Shown piece after piece: positions 1-6,254 of a stretch of DNA of 16,528 nt (positions are counted from its first letter, which is position 1; every line of letters starts with the position of its first letter). A program made the translations under genes and the position numbers. The notes beneath the pieces are model-generated. The model was not told the DNA's origin and ran no database searches. It saw only the letters and a list, made by a program, of their open reading frames with translations. The stretch spans positions 1 through 16,528 of the forward strand of contig JAEZLG010000065.1 in the NCBI GenBank assembly GCA_023435855.1. The letters are read 5' to 3'. Source of the stretch: Bacillota bacterium. GTDB lineage: Bacteria > Bacillota > Clostridia > Christensenellales > CAG-138.

Positions 1-212
1 CGAATGCCATTTTCTATATAAATAAAAAGTTCTCTTCCGTATGCATCCCTTTCAATCCAGCCCCCTTTTCTTGAATTGCCATACAACATAGGCGCATGTG
101 TCTCGATAATACGTATTTGGTAATCACGCATAGTGGCAAACTTCGGCGGCGTGCATCCGGTCAAAACAGCTAATAGAATGATGACCGCTGCCGTAGCAAG
201 GATCTTTTTCAT
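1..212 (-). CDS. Small lipoprotein, 3' end cut by window
   Basis: The frame is open from an ATG at 212 to the window edge (70 codons seen). The product starts MKKILATAAVIILLAVLTGC, a classic lipoprotein signal peptide: Lys-rich start, hydrophobic core and lipobox LTGC, with Cys20 as the lipidation site. After the cysteine come PPKFATMRDYQIRIIETHAP and an aromatic/charged stretch with no domain I recognise. The ribosome site GGGGGA lies a few bases upstream of the ATG. A promoter fits at 275-303. It is inferred to be a membrane-anchored extracytoplasmic protein. Its function is unknown, because most of the gene may lie outside the window. Confidence 0.75.
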   Translation of the reverse strand, partial: MKKILATAAVIILLAVLTGCTPPKFATMRDYQIRIIETHAPMLYGNSRKGGWIERDAYGRELFIYIENGI

Positions 213-274
213 AGTACGTCCCCCATTCATCTATGGAAAAATATCATCCTCTTCCGATTTGCTACTGTAATTTT

Positions 275-303
275 ATTCTACATATTTACATAGAGCATAG
301 CAA
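275..303 (-). promoter_or_regulatory. Candidate sigma-A promoter of the lipoprotein gene
   Basis: On the minus strand, TTGCTA (298-303) and TAGAAT (275-280) are separated by 17 bases. Transcription would start near 268, leaving a leader of about 55 nt. The -35 box overlaps the T-tract of the terminator of the upstream gene, a compact arrangement. Confidence 0.5.
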
Positions 304-345
304 AACAAAAGGCGTACCGCAACAGTTTTCTATTGCGGCACGCCT
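301..345 (-). terminator. Intrinsic terminator of the 5'-nucleotidase gene
   Basis: An inverted repeat pairs 310-322 with 333-345 (arm AGGCGTGCCGCAA read on minus, one G-T type mismatch). It is followed on the minus strand by TTTTGTTTTG. It lies 16 bp past the stop codon at 361. Confidence 0.85.
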
Positions 346-360
346 CTATATACTTACGTT

Positions 361-2049
361 TTACTCCGCTGCTGCGATACGACCTTGCCCGTACGGATCA
401 GCATAATCCTGACCGATCACACCGCCAAGATGGTCGGTAATGTAGTTGATGAGCACCTGGTTATCTAGCATAACGGCATCCTGCAAGAGGACGTTATCTT
501 GGAACATGGTATAGCCGTCGCCCGCGTTTTTAATAAGATAGTCGTGGCTTGCAAGCGTATAGGTCTTTGCGGGGTCAATAGGCTCGCCGTTCACAAGCAC
601 GTTGCTCACCCGACGCGTTTCGCCGACGGCTACAAACAGTCCGTTTTCATCGAGCGTCACGGAGGTGGGTACGCTTACATCAAGCGTGAATGTAATACCC
701 GAGACCTGCAAAAATCCGCCGTTCTCCTCAGGTGTGTTTCGAACGCCCATTTCGAGTGCGTCCAAGATTTCCTGACCGGTTGCCTCAACGACACAGAGGT
801 AGTTCCCGAAGGGGTGTACGGAGATGATCTGACCGAGGGTGATATCCCCTGCGGGAATGGAGGCGCGTACGCCGCCGCCGTTCACGATGGCGATATCCGC
901 CCCGCCGATGGTGCGGTATGCATCGGCGCAAAGGTCGCCGAGGTTTGTTTCAGCGTTTCGTACAATGCGCGCATCCGTACCGGGCTCCAGGATGGTCAAA
1001 TCTACATCGGTTTTGGCTACAACGGTATTGAGCATTTCCTCAAAATCCGCCTGCGCAGCCTTGATGAAGGTATCCGTGCTTTCATCCTTCTCGGTATAGT
1101 CCGATACTAAGCCGGTTGTTATGTTGCCGGACTTGGTGATAAGAAGCATGCCGACAGAAGAAAGCTTGGTGCCCGTGGAGGATAACAGCGTCCATTCTCC
1201 TGCCTTGTTCTTAACGCGCTCCGATTCGATCGCACTGTGCGAATGTCCGTCCAGCACTACGTCGATGCCCGAGGTGTTTTGTATAACTTCGCTCGATGTC
1301 CAGGGTATTGCATCCGCGGTGATGCCTAAATGCGCAAGACCGATTACGTAAGCTGCACCTTCGGCGCGGGCGGCGTCCACGGCGGATTGCACGGCGTTGT
1401 ACACACCCGTACCTGTTTTATCCTGCAAAAATCCATAAATGAATTCGCCGTTTTCATCCTGAAAATACGCGGGTGTGGAGGATGTAACGGTCTTTGGCGT
1501 TGTGATGCCCACAAAGGCAATTTTCACGCCGTCGACTTCGAGTATCGTATAGGGCTCAAACACAGTTTTGCCCGTCTTAAGGTCGGTAAAGTTGGCGCTT
1601 ACATAGGGGAATTTCGCCATTTGCGTCAGCTCAAAGAAGCGGGGCATACCGTAATCGAACTCATGGTTGCCAAACGTCGCTACATCGTAGCCGATTTCGT
1701 TCATGATATCGATGATGATAGAACCTTTGGAGACCGTACCGATAGGTGCACCCTGCACGGCATCTCCGATATCCGCAAGAAGCACATGACTGCCTTCCGT
1801 TTCAAGTTGCTTTTTATAAGCGGCAAGCCCGGCGTAGCCGATACCCTCATCCACTGCGCAGTGGACATCGTTGGTATAAAGAATAACGAGGTCTTTTGTA
1901 AGCTTTGGTTCCTCCTGCGGCGGTTCGGTCGCAATTACTCCTGTTACAGGCTCTTGCGTTTGCGGCGTAGGATTCGGTGTCGCCGTGGGAACACAAGCTG
2001 ATGCGAAGAGCATGACAAGCGCTATGAGCGCAGCAAGCATTTTCCTCAT
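361..2049 (-). CDS. 5'-nucleotidase / 2',3'-cyclic phosphodiesterase family lipoprotein
   Basis: A 562-residue secreted metallophosphatase of the UshA/CpdB/YfkN type, which removes phosphate from extracellular nucleotides for scavenging. The start at 2049 is chosen because AGGAGG (2059-2064) sits 9 bases upstream and a lipoprotein signal follows (MRKMLAALIALVMLFASAC, Cys19). The frame is open 48 codons further upstream, but that part would cover the promoter. A Pro/Thr spacer (20-50) follows the cysteine. The catalytic domain shows metal ligands in YTNDVH (Asp61, His63), GDAVQG (Asp96), GNHEFD (Asn128, His129) and DGHSHS. The C-terminal 5'-nucleotidase domain shows NGGGVRASIPAGDIT, HPFGN and NAGDGY, which form the nucleotide-binding face. 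It is a single-gene unit with its own promoter and terminator. Family assignment is secure; exact substrate is not. Confidence 0.93.
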   Translation of the reverse strand: MRKMLAALIALVMLFASACVPTATPNPTPQTQEPVTGVIATEPPQEEPKLTKDLVILYTNDVHCAVDEGIGYAGLAAYKKQLETEGSHVLLADIGDAVQGAPIGTVSKGSIIIDIMNEIGYDVATFGNHEFDYGMPRFFELTQMAKFPYVSANFTDLKTGKTVFEPYTILEVDGVKIAFVGITTPKTVTSSTPAYFQDENGEFIYGFLQDKTGTGVYNAVQSAVDAARAEGAAYVIGLAHLGITADAIPWTSSEVIQNTSGIDVVLDGHSHSAIESERVKNKAGEWTLLSSTGTKLSSVGMLLITKSGNITTGLVSDYTEKDESTDTFIKAAQADFEEMLNTVVAKTDVDLTILEPGTDARIVRNAETNLGDLCADAYRTIGGADIAIVNGGGVRASIPAGDITLGQIISVHPFGNYLCVVEATGQEILDALEMGVRNTPEENGGFLQVSGITFTLDVSVPTSVTLDENGLFVAVGETRRVSNVLVNGEPIDPAKTYTLASHDYLIKNAGDGYTMFQDNVLLQDAVMLDNQVLINYITDHLGGVIGQDYADPYGQGRIAAAE

Positions 2050-2088
2050 AATTCGTTTCCTCCTTATGCGTGTTTTTTGGTAAGTTTT

Positions 2089-2097
2089 AGTATACCA
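2089..2097 (-). promoter_or_regulatory. Extended -10 promoter of the 5'-nucleotidase gene
   Basis: On minus the sequence reads TGG TATACT, an extended -10 (TGn plus a 5/6 hexamer at 2089-2094). No good -35 is seen 17 bases upstream. The predicted start near 2082 rules out the longer upstream start codons and supports translation from 2049. Confidence 0.55.
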
Positions 2098-2242
2098 CAG
2101 CACAACGCACACGAATATATATAATACCCGAAACGAGGAAAAGCGCCTGAAAAGCACAAAATTGATATAGGGCAGGCGAATTATGCTGCACAATAAAGAC
2201 TTTAGAAGAAAAGAGAAACAAATTATATAGTGTATGTAAATA

Positions 2243-2272
2243 TTGTAATTATGTTTCTATATGCTGTATAAT
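2243..2272 (+). promoter_or_regulatory. Promoter of the SdpI-like gene
   Basis: TTGTAA (2243-2248) and a perfect TATAAT (2267-2272) are separated by 18 bases. The predicted start near 2279 lies downstream of an ATG at 2261, so translation must begin later, at 2303. Confidence 0.6.
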
Positions 2273-2302
2273 TCAATAAAGCTGATAACGAGGTATAGAA
2301 GA

Positions 2303-2638
2303 ATGGTTTGTTTCATGACAGCAGTGATATTTATTATTTCGGGCTTTATTCTCAAGAAATTCCCACCAAAAAAAATTAATGGAATTATCGGCTACAGATC
2401 GGCTTTATCCATGAAGAATCAGGAGACTTGGGATGCAGCCCAGCAGTATGGCGGCTTCACCATGATACTATTTGGAATCATCCATGCGGTTTTTGGCGCG
2501 TGGTCATATCTTCAGCCCATAAATGTAAATAACGAAACCGCACAGCTGTTATTCTTAATACTAAGCACTGTACTTATGATAGTTATTGATGAAGTGCATT
2601 TAAGAAAATTATTTAACAAAGATGGCACCGGAAAATAG
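2303..2638 (+). CDS. SdpI-like small membrane protein
   Basis: A 111-residue protein. The start at 2303 is chosen because GAGGT (2290-2294) is well spaced and the promoter lies upstream; the ATG at 2261 lacks a ribosome site. The family signature is visible: a hydrophobic first helix (residues 5-17), the cytoplasmic motif NGIIGYRSALSMKNQETWDA (compare IGYRT..SMKN.ETW in SdpI/YhfL proteins), then two more hydrophobic segments (about 53-70 and 80-95). In Bacillus, SdpI gives immunity to the SdpC toxin and recruits the SdpR repressor. No sdpC- or sdpR-like gene is nearby, so immunity is not established here. The gene is AT-rich (about 38% GC by hand count over 2281-2640) against roughly 50% around it, hinting at separate origin. 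Confidence 0.82.
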   Translation: MVCFMTAVIFIISGFILKKFPPKKINGIIGYRSALSMKNQETWDAAQQYGGFTMILFGIIHAVFGAWSYLQPINVNNETAQLLFLILSTVLMIVIDEVHLRKLFNKDGTGK

Positions 2639-2657
2639 AGATTCTAAACGCGCATGT

Positions 2658-2692
2658 AATAAGGGGCTGTAAAACAGCCCCTTATTGTATTG
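2658..2692 (+). terminator. Terminator between convergent genes
   Basis: A perfect 13-bp stem pairs 2658-2670 with 2674-2686 (arm AATAAGGGGCTGT) around a 3-nt loop. The plus-strand tail (TTATTGTATTGT) is moderately T-rich. It sits between the plus SdpI-like gene and the minus ABC ATPase gene and may serve both, though the minus tail is poor in T. Confidence 0.75.
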
Positions 2693-2711
2693 TCAATTCC
2701 GTTACGAGCGA

Positions 2712-3482
2712 TTATAACACCTTGCTTAAGAAATCCTGCGTGCGCTTTTCGCGGGGGTGATCGAATATCTCCTTAGGGCTCCCCTGCTCGAGAATGATTC
2801 CATCATCCATGAACATCACGCGGTCGCTAACCTCACGCGCGAAGCGCATCTCATGGGTGACAATCACGGTTGTCATGCCGACGCGCACGAGGGATTTAAT
2901 CACATCGAGCACCTCGCCAACCATTTCAGGATCGAGTGCACTTGTCGGCTCGTCAAACAGCATCACATCGGGCTCCATGGCAAGCGCTCTTACGATGGCG
3001 AGTCTTTGCTTTTGTCCGCCGGAAAGCCGGTTCGGCCGCTCGTCAATTTTATCGAGTATGCCTACGCGCTCCAACAGTTCCGCCGCGAGCTGATCGGCCT
3101 CATCCTTGGTTTTCTTTTTTAACAGCACCGGCGCAAGCGTTATGTTTTGCCTAACGGACATGTTCGGGAACACATTGAATTGCTGAAATACCATCCCCAT
3201 TTTCTGCCTGTGTAAGTTAATATCCGTGCGCTTGTCGGTTATATCGATGCCTTCAAAATAAATCTTGCCGCCGGTAGGCTCCTCAAGACGGTTAAGGCAG
3301 CGCAAAAATGTGCTTTTACCGCTTCCGGAAGGGCCGATTACCGATACGACCTCTCCGCGCATAATTTGCCCGTCGATACCTTTTAAAACTTCAAGCTTTC
3401 CGAAATGTTTCTTGAGCCCTACGGTTCGAATAATCGGCGTATTCCTCTCGGATTGCGCACCGGATTTAGTTAAAAACTCCAT
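2712..3482 (-). CDS. Polar amino-acid ABC transporter ATPase (GlnQ/HisP type)
   Basis: A 256-residue ATP-binding subunit that powers the importer formed with the permease and binding protein upstream. It acts at the inner face of the membrane. All motifs are intact: Walker A GPSGSGKST (50-58), Q-loop in VFQQFNVFP (near 100), signature LSGGQ (153-157), Walker B VMLFDEP (173-179), D-loop SALDPE and switch His210 in VTHEM. The order and the spacing LFDEPTSALDPEMVGEV are typical of the polar amino-acid uptake (PAAT) subfamily. The first 15 residues are a short extension before the usual start of the fold. The start at 3482 has AGGAGG at 3493-3498, which touches the permease stop codon (3498-3500), so the two genes are likely translationally coupled. 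Confidence 0.95.
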   Translation of the reverse strand: MEFLTKSGAQSERNTPIIRTVGLKKHFGKLEVLKGIDGQIMRGEVVSVIGPSGSGKSTFLRCLNRLEEPTGGKIYFEGIDITDKRTDINLHRQKMGMVFQQFNVFPNMSVRQNITLAPVLLKKKTKDEADQLAAELLERVGILDKIDERPNRLSGGQKQRLAIVRALAMEPDVMLFDEPTSALDPEMVGEVLDVIKSLVRVGMTTVIVTHEMRFAREVSDRVMFMDDGIILEQGSPKEIFDHPREKRTQDFLSKVL

Positions 3483-3497
3483 GACAAAAACGCCTCC

Positions 3498-4181
3498 TTA
3501 TTCGTTGGTTTTAAGCTTACGTTCATATGCGCCGATGAGCTTAGATAAGCTAAACGTGAGCACGAAATAGATTACGCCCACGATGAGCAGGCTTTCAAAC
3601 GAAAGATACGTCGCGCCTTTTACGGTGAGGTACGAGGTCATTAGATCGCCCACAAAGAACGTGGAAGCCAGCGAGGTCTCCTTGATGATCATGATGAACT
3701 CGTTGCCGAGAGCGGGCAAAATGTTTTTGACGGCCTGCGGCAATACGACGCGCACCATCGTGTGTGATCTGTGGAGACCTAAGCTTCGCGCGGCTTCGGT
3801 CTGCCCCTTGTCGACAGAGAGTATACCTGAACGGATGATTTCCGATACATAGGCGGCACTGTTGATGACAAGCGCTACGGCGATGCTCGTATAGTCGTTA
3901 AGCCCAAGTGCCGGGAACATCATAGGCAAAATGAAATAGCCGAAGTATAGCTGCATAAGTATAGGTGTGCCGCGGATAAACTCCACAAATGCACTCACAA
4001 AAAACCGCACCAGCTTCCATTTCGACATATGCGCAAACGCTAACAGCGACCCGATGATGGCGCCGAAAAACACGGTGATAGCTGAAAGCGACAGCGTAAC
4101 GCTTACGCCCTTTATCAAAAACACGTCCCAGTATTGGGACATAATCTTAACGATATTTTGAAGGATCGTAGAGAGATCCAT
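3498..4181 (-). CDS. Amino-acid ABC transporter permease (HisM/GlnP type)
   Basis: A 227-residue membrane subunit of the polar amino-acid importer, usually working as a dimer. Hydrophobic helices are visible near 25-50, 75-90, 98-115, 155-168 and 195-215. The conserved EAA loop (129-150: EAARSLGLHRSHTMVRVVLP) contacts the ATPase. EFIRGTPILMQLYF is the characteristic PAAT-family motif. Length is normal for the family. AGGAGG (4189-4194) sits 7 bases before the ATG. It lies 442 bp downstream of its binding-protein gene, an unusually long gap filled with hairpin repeats, and is coupled to the ATPase gene below. Confidence 0.95.
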   Translation of the reverse strand: MDLSTILQNIVKIMSQYWDVFLIKGVSVTLSLSAITVFFGAIIGSLLAFAHMSKWKLVRFFVSAFVEFIRGTPILMQLYFGYFILPMMFPALGLNDYTSIAVALVINSAAYVSEIIRSGILSVDKGQTEAARSLGLHRSHTMVRVVLPQAVKNILPALGNEFIMIIKETSLASTFFVGDLMTSYLTVKGATYLSFESLLIVGVIYFVLTFSLSKLIGAYERKLKTNE

Positions 4182-4277
4182 GATTTTGCCTCCTTATGGG
4201 GTATTCCGTGATTCAAAGTCGCGAAACACGGGATTTGCGGGGGTGTGCGGGCGGGAGGTAGCTGGGCGAGAGTACGC

Positions 4278-4305
4278 GGGCGGATGCTATCCGCCCCTAC
4301 CGCCT
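4278..4305. repeat. Interspersed palindromic repeat, copy 1
   Basis: Perfect 8-bp arms GGGCGGAT (4278-4285) and ATCCGCCC (4289-4296) surround a 3-nt loop and are followed by CCTACCGC. A second copy at 12794-12820 differs at one loop base. Confidence 0.8.
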
Positions 4306-4324
4306 CTACCGGCATCAAACATGT

Positions 4325-4350
4325 GTAGGGCGGGATGATTTCATCCCGCT
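4325..4350. repeat. Related palindromic repeat in opposite orientation
   Basis: The flank GTAGGG precedes perfect 9-bp arms GCGGGATGA (4330-4338) and TCATCCCGC (4341-4349). Seen from the other strand, copy 1 also reads GTAGGGGCGGAT, so this is the same type of element facing copy 1. Its stem sequence differs but pairing is preserved. Confidence 0.65.
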
Positions 4351-4623
4351 CTGGTGCAATAAAGCTGCAGCTGTATCGGATAGGAAAACCACCTGGTTCT
4401 GAATGAGTGGAGCGAGTGAAGAATCCCATAAATGGAGCCTCTTCTATGCCCCCACCCTTCCCACTGTCATTTAAAACGGCCTTCGGGCGGGAGACGCCCT
4501 ACACGTCCGGCGAAGCCGGAGCCCCCTGGGCCAAGGCTTACAGCCTTGCGTTGCCACTAGCCTGCGGGCGTCGCAGCGAAGCGGAGTGAGAAATCCCCTG
4601 CAGCTTAACCCGCGTATCGCGTT

Positions 4624-5505
4624 TTACCCCTGCGGCGCGTTGCCTTCGTCGTCGTAGGAAACATCTGCAGCGGTCTCTATACCCGCAAGCGTTTTGGCAT
4701 CCTCGTACCATTGTCCGTAATAGCCCGCGTCATAAGCTTTCTTGAGAAGCTCGTTTACAGCAGCAGTCAGTGCAGCCGCGTTTTTGTTGAGCATTACAAC
4801 GTTGTTGGTCGCAGCATCTTCTACAGCAAACTCAAAACCTGACATGCCGATATCGGGGTTGTTGGCAATGATGGCCTCGCCGTTTCCGTACGCCACGGCA
4901 ACACCGTCTACCTTGCCGGTTTTAAGAGCAAGCACCGCATCATCAATAGCCTTATAAAGCTCGACTGTGGCATACTCCGCAATCTGCTCGTTGCATAGTA
5001 ATTCCTGAAGCGATGCTGCCTGCGCGGCAATCTTCATTCCCGCAAAATCGGCGGGCGCTTTAAATGTGCCTGCTTTTTCCGATAAGGTGACTATGGTTTG
5101 CTGCGTTTCGTTATCGCCCGCGTAGTAATAGTCGGACAGGCTGAAGTTTTCCGCGCGGTCCTCCGTCCACGAGTAGCCTGAGATAGATATATCGACTGCG
5201 CCAAGCTGCACGGCGGTTTGGCAGGCATCAAACGACATGGGTTTTATGACAAGTTCAAGTCCCATCTCATCCGCAAGGAAGTTTGCGAGCGTAACATCAA
5301 AGCCTACATACTGCTCCTGGCCGGACTTCGAGGTGTCCACAAACTCCATCGGCGAAAAATCCGGACTTAAAGCGACGATAAGCTTCCCGTCCTCCACGAG
5401 CGAATAAGCGTTGTCACCTTTTGGGCTTTCTCCCGCAGCGGACGAACATGCGGTAAAAGCAAAAAGCATCAGTACGGACAGAGTAAGGGCCATAATTTTC
5501 TTCAT
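4624..5505 (-). CDS. Amino-acid ABC transporter substrate-binding lipoprotein
   Basis: A 293-residue family-3 solute-binding protein, anchored outside the membrane to catch a polar amino acid for the permease/ATPase below. The start at 5505 is preferred because GGAGG (5514-5518) is 8 bases upstream; the in-frame ATG at 5511 leaves only 2. The signal peptide ends in lipobox FTAC (Cys20). The family pattern follows: GKLIVALSPDFSPMEFVD, VGFDVTLANFLADEMG, the ligand-contact stretch ISGYSWTEDRAENFSLSDYY with the carboxylate-binding Arg, and a hinge-return segment near DDAVLALKTGKVDGVAVAYG. It ends with an acidic tail. The promoter at 5570-5598 contains an ARG-box-like palindrome, so a basic amino acid such as arginine is a reasonable but unproven substrate. 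Confidence 0.94.
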   Translation of the reverse strand: MKKIMALTLSVLMLFAFTACSSAAGESPKGDNAYSLVEDGKLIVALSPDFSPMEFVDTSKSGQEQYVGFDVTLANFLADEMGLELVIKPMSFDACQTAVQLGAVDISISGYSWTEDRAENFSLSDYYYAGDNETQQTIVTLSEKAGTFKAPADFAGMKIAAQAASLQELLCNEQIAEYATVELYKAIDDAVLALKTGKVDGVAVAYGNGEAIIANNPDIGMSGFEFAVEDAATNNVVMLNKNAAALTAAVNELLKKAYDAGYYGQWYEDAKTLAGIETAADVSYDDEGNAPQG

Positions 5506-5541
5506 TTTCATTTCCTCCGAATTTAAAAATCTTTATCTATG

Positions 5542-5555
5542 CGCGGTCACCCGCG
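5542..5555 (-). promoter_or_regulatory. 5'-end hairpin in the binding-protein leader
   Basis: A 5-bp GC stem (5542-5546 with 5551-5555) with a 4-nt loop lies about 8 nt from the predicted transcription start near 5563. Hairpins at the extreme 5' end can protect an mRNA; this role is inferred. Confidence 0.35.
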
Positions 5556-5569
5556 TCTTGTTTTAACAC

Positions 5570-5598
5570 AATATAGTGCATATATATGCATTTGTCAA
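5570..5598 (-). promoter_or_regulatory. Strong promoter of the amino-acid ABC operon
   Basis: On minus, a perfect -35 TTGACA (5593-5598) and a -10 TATATT (5570-5575) are separated by exactly 17 bases. The spacer is occupied by the palindrome at 5577-5590. Confidence 0.85.
5577..5590. promoter_or_regulatory. ARG-box-like operator between -35 and -10
   Basis: The 14-bp perfect palindrome TGCATATATATGCA matches the ArgR/AhrC operator pattern TGNAT-WWWW-ATNCA. The flanking bases also fit (A,G before; T,T after). Its position inside the promoter spacer would let a bound repressor block RNA polymerase. The pattern match is seen directly; ArgR control is inferred, and an AT-rich palindrome could arise by chance. 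Confidence 0.5.
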
Positions 5599-5703
5599 GC
5601 GTTATTGTTTATATTTATTCCTTTTTATTTATTTTTGTGCTCAATTTTAGGAAAATATTGTATGCTATATGCAGCTTAAACAAACGCAGACAAGTATGCG
5701 TCT

Positions 5704-5750
5704 TTGACATTGGCTTTTCACTTTTCAAAAGAATGCCTTTGTGATATGCT
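5704..5750 (+). promoter_or_regulatory. Candidate promoter region of crcB
   Basis: A perfect TTGACA at 5704-5709 has only a weak -10 (AAGAAT, 5729-5734, 19-base spacing). Alternatively TGA-TATGCT (extended -10 at 5745-5750) would start transcription near 5757, about 30 nt before the riboswitch. The choice is uncertain. Confidence 0.35.
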
Positions 5751-5785
5751 GATTTTCGCGTCAAGAATACATATTTCTGCAATTC

Positions 5786-5830
5786 GGGAATGAAGTTCTC
5801 CCGGTTAAGCATACCGGCTGATGACTTCTA
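5786..5830 (+). ncRNA. Fluoride riboswitch (crcB motif)
   Basis: The segment fits the fluoride aptamer. P1 pairs GGGA (5786-5789) with TCCC (5799-5802). The loop holds ATGAAGTTC, followed by TTAAGC and then the hallmark GGCTGATGACTTCTA (5816-5830). The pseudoknot pairing GAAGT (loop) with ACTTC (3' end) is present as 5 complementary bases that differ from the textbook Thermotoga sequence, which fits covariation. It lies 51 bases upstream of the fluoride channel gene start. No T-tract terminator follows, so control is probably at translation initiation. Confidence 0.9.
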
Positions 5831-5881
5831 TAATTTATGACATATTAAACGGCGATAAGATGTTTGGAGGCGCAGGCGCTA

Positions 5882-6247
5882 ATGGCTGACTGTATTTTGG
5901 TAGGCATAGGTGGATTCGCAGGTACGGTTTTAAGGTATCTTATAGGTTTGCTGCCGGTCAAGGCTGCGAGCGGGTTCCCCGTCAAAACCCTTTTAATCAA
6001 CGTGATCGGCTCCTTTGTAATCGGTGCGCTCGCTGTTTTGGCGGTAAAAAACAAATCGCTCGACCCGAGGCTTGTCCTCATAATCAAAGTCGGCGTTTGC
6101 GGCGGCTTTACCACCTTTTCTGCGTTTGCCTACGAGGCGGCGGATCTTATACAAAGCGGGAATATCGGCGTTTCGATTTGTTATATGGTCTTAAGTATTG
6201 TCTTAGGTATTGCCGCAATATTCGGGGCACAGCTTCTGCTTCGCTGA
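5882..6247 (+). CDS. crcB: Fluoride channel CrcB/FluC
   Basis: A 121-residue membrane protein that exports fluoride as a dual-topology dimer. The start at 5882 is chosen because GGAGG (5866-5870) is 11 bases upstream; an in-frame TTG at 5864 would overlap it. Family motifs are clear: GGFAGTVLRYLIG (7-22 region, Arg18), FPVKTLLINVIGSF (Asn40) and GVCGGFTTFSAFAYE, which carries the fluoride-lining Phe79 and Phe82 and the Thr/Ser track. Four hydrophobic helices are visible. It sits directly behind a fluoride riboswitch, which confirms the role. It is convergent with dinB, with only 7 bp between the stop codons. Confidence 0.96.
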   Translation: MADCILVGIGGFAGTVLRYLIGLLPVKAASGFPVKTLLINVIGSFVIGALAVLAVKNKSLDPRLVLIIKVGVCGGFTTFSAFAYEAADLIQSGNIGVSICYMVLSIVLGIAAIFGAQLLLR

Positions 6248-6254
6248 TTGTTTT

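Larger units (their letters stand above)
4182..4623. repeat. Hairpin-rich intergenic repeat island inside the ABC operon
   Basis: This 442-bp gap between binding protein and permease holds no credible gene. It contains a run of short inverted repeats: 4278-4296 (8-bp stem), 4330-4349 (9 bp), GGGCG/CGCCC near 4485-4500, TCCGGC-GAA-GCCGGA near 4505-4520 and CAAGGCT-TAC-AGCCTTG near 4530-4548. It also holds two stretches of the type GAGCGA..GAAGAATCCC (4404-4427 and 4570-4598). The modules at 4278 and 4404 recur in the same order near 12795-12880. Small open frames that cross the island (for example 4115-4429 minus and 4407-4589 plus) have no ribosome site and are by-products of the repeats. Confidence 0.75.

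Noticed and set aside
499..2001. Long plus-strand open frames (203 and 223 codons) opposite the 5'-nucleotidase gene
   Set aside because: They are mirror frames of a well-supported gene, have no ribosome site or recognisable domain, and arise from its codon use.
4115..4589. Open frames of 104 codons (minus) and 60 codons (plus) in the repeat island
   Set aside because: They run through palindromic repeats, lack ribosome sites, and one overlaps the permease gene.
5615..5812. 65-codon minus frame between the ABC promoter and the riboswitch
   Set aside because: No ribosome site, overlaps the fluoride aptamer antisense, and the product shows no family features.
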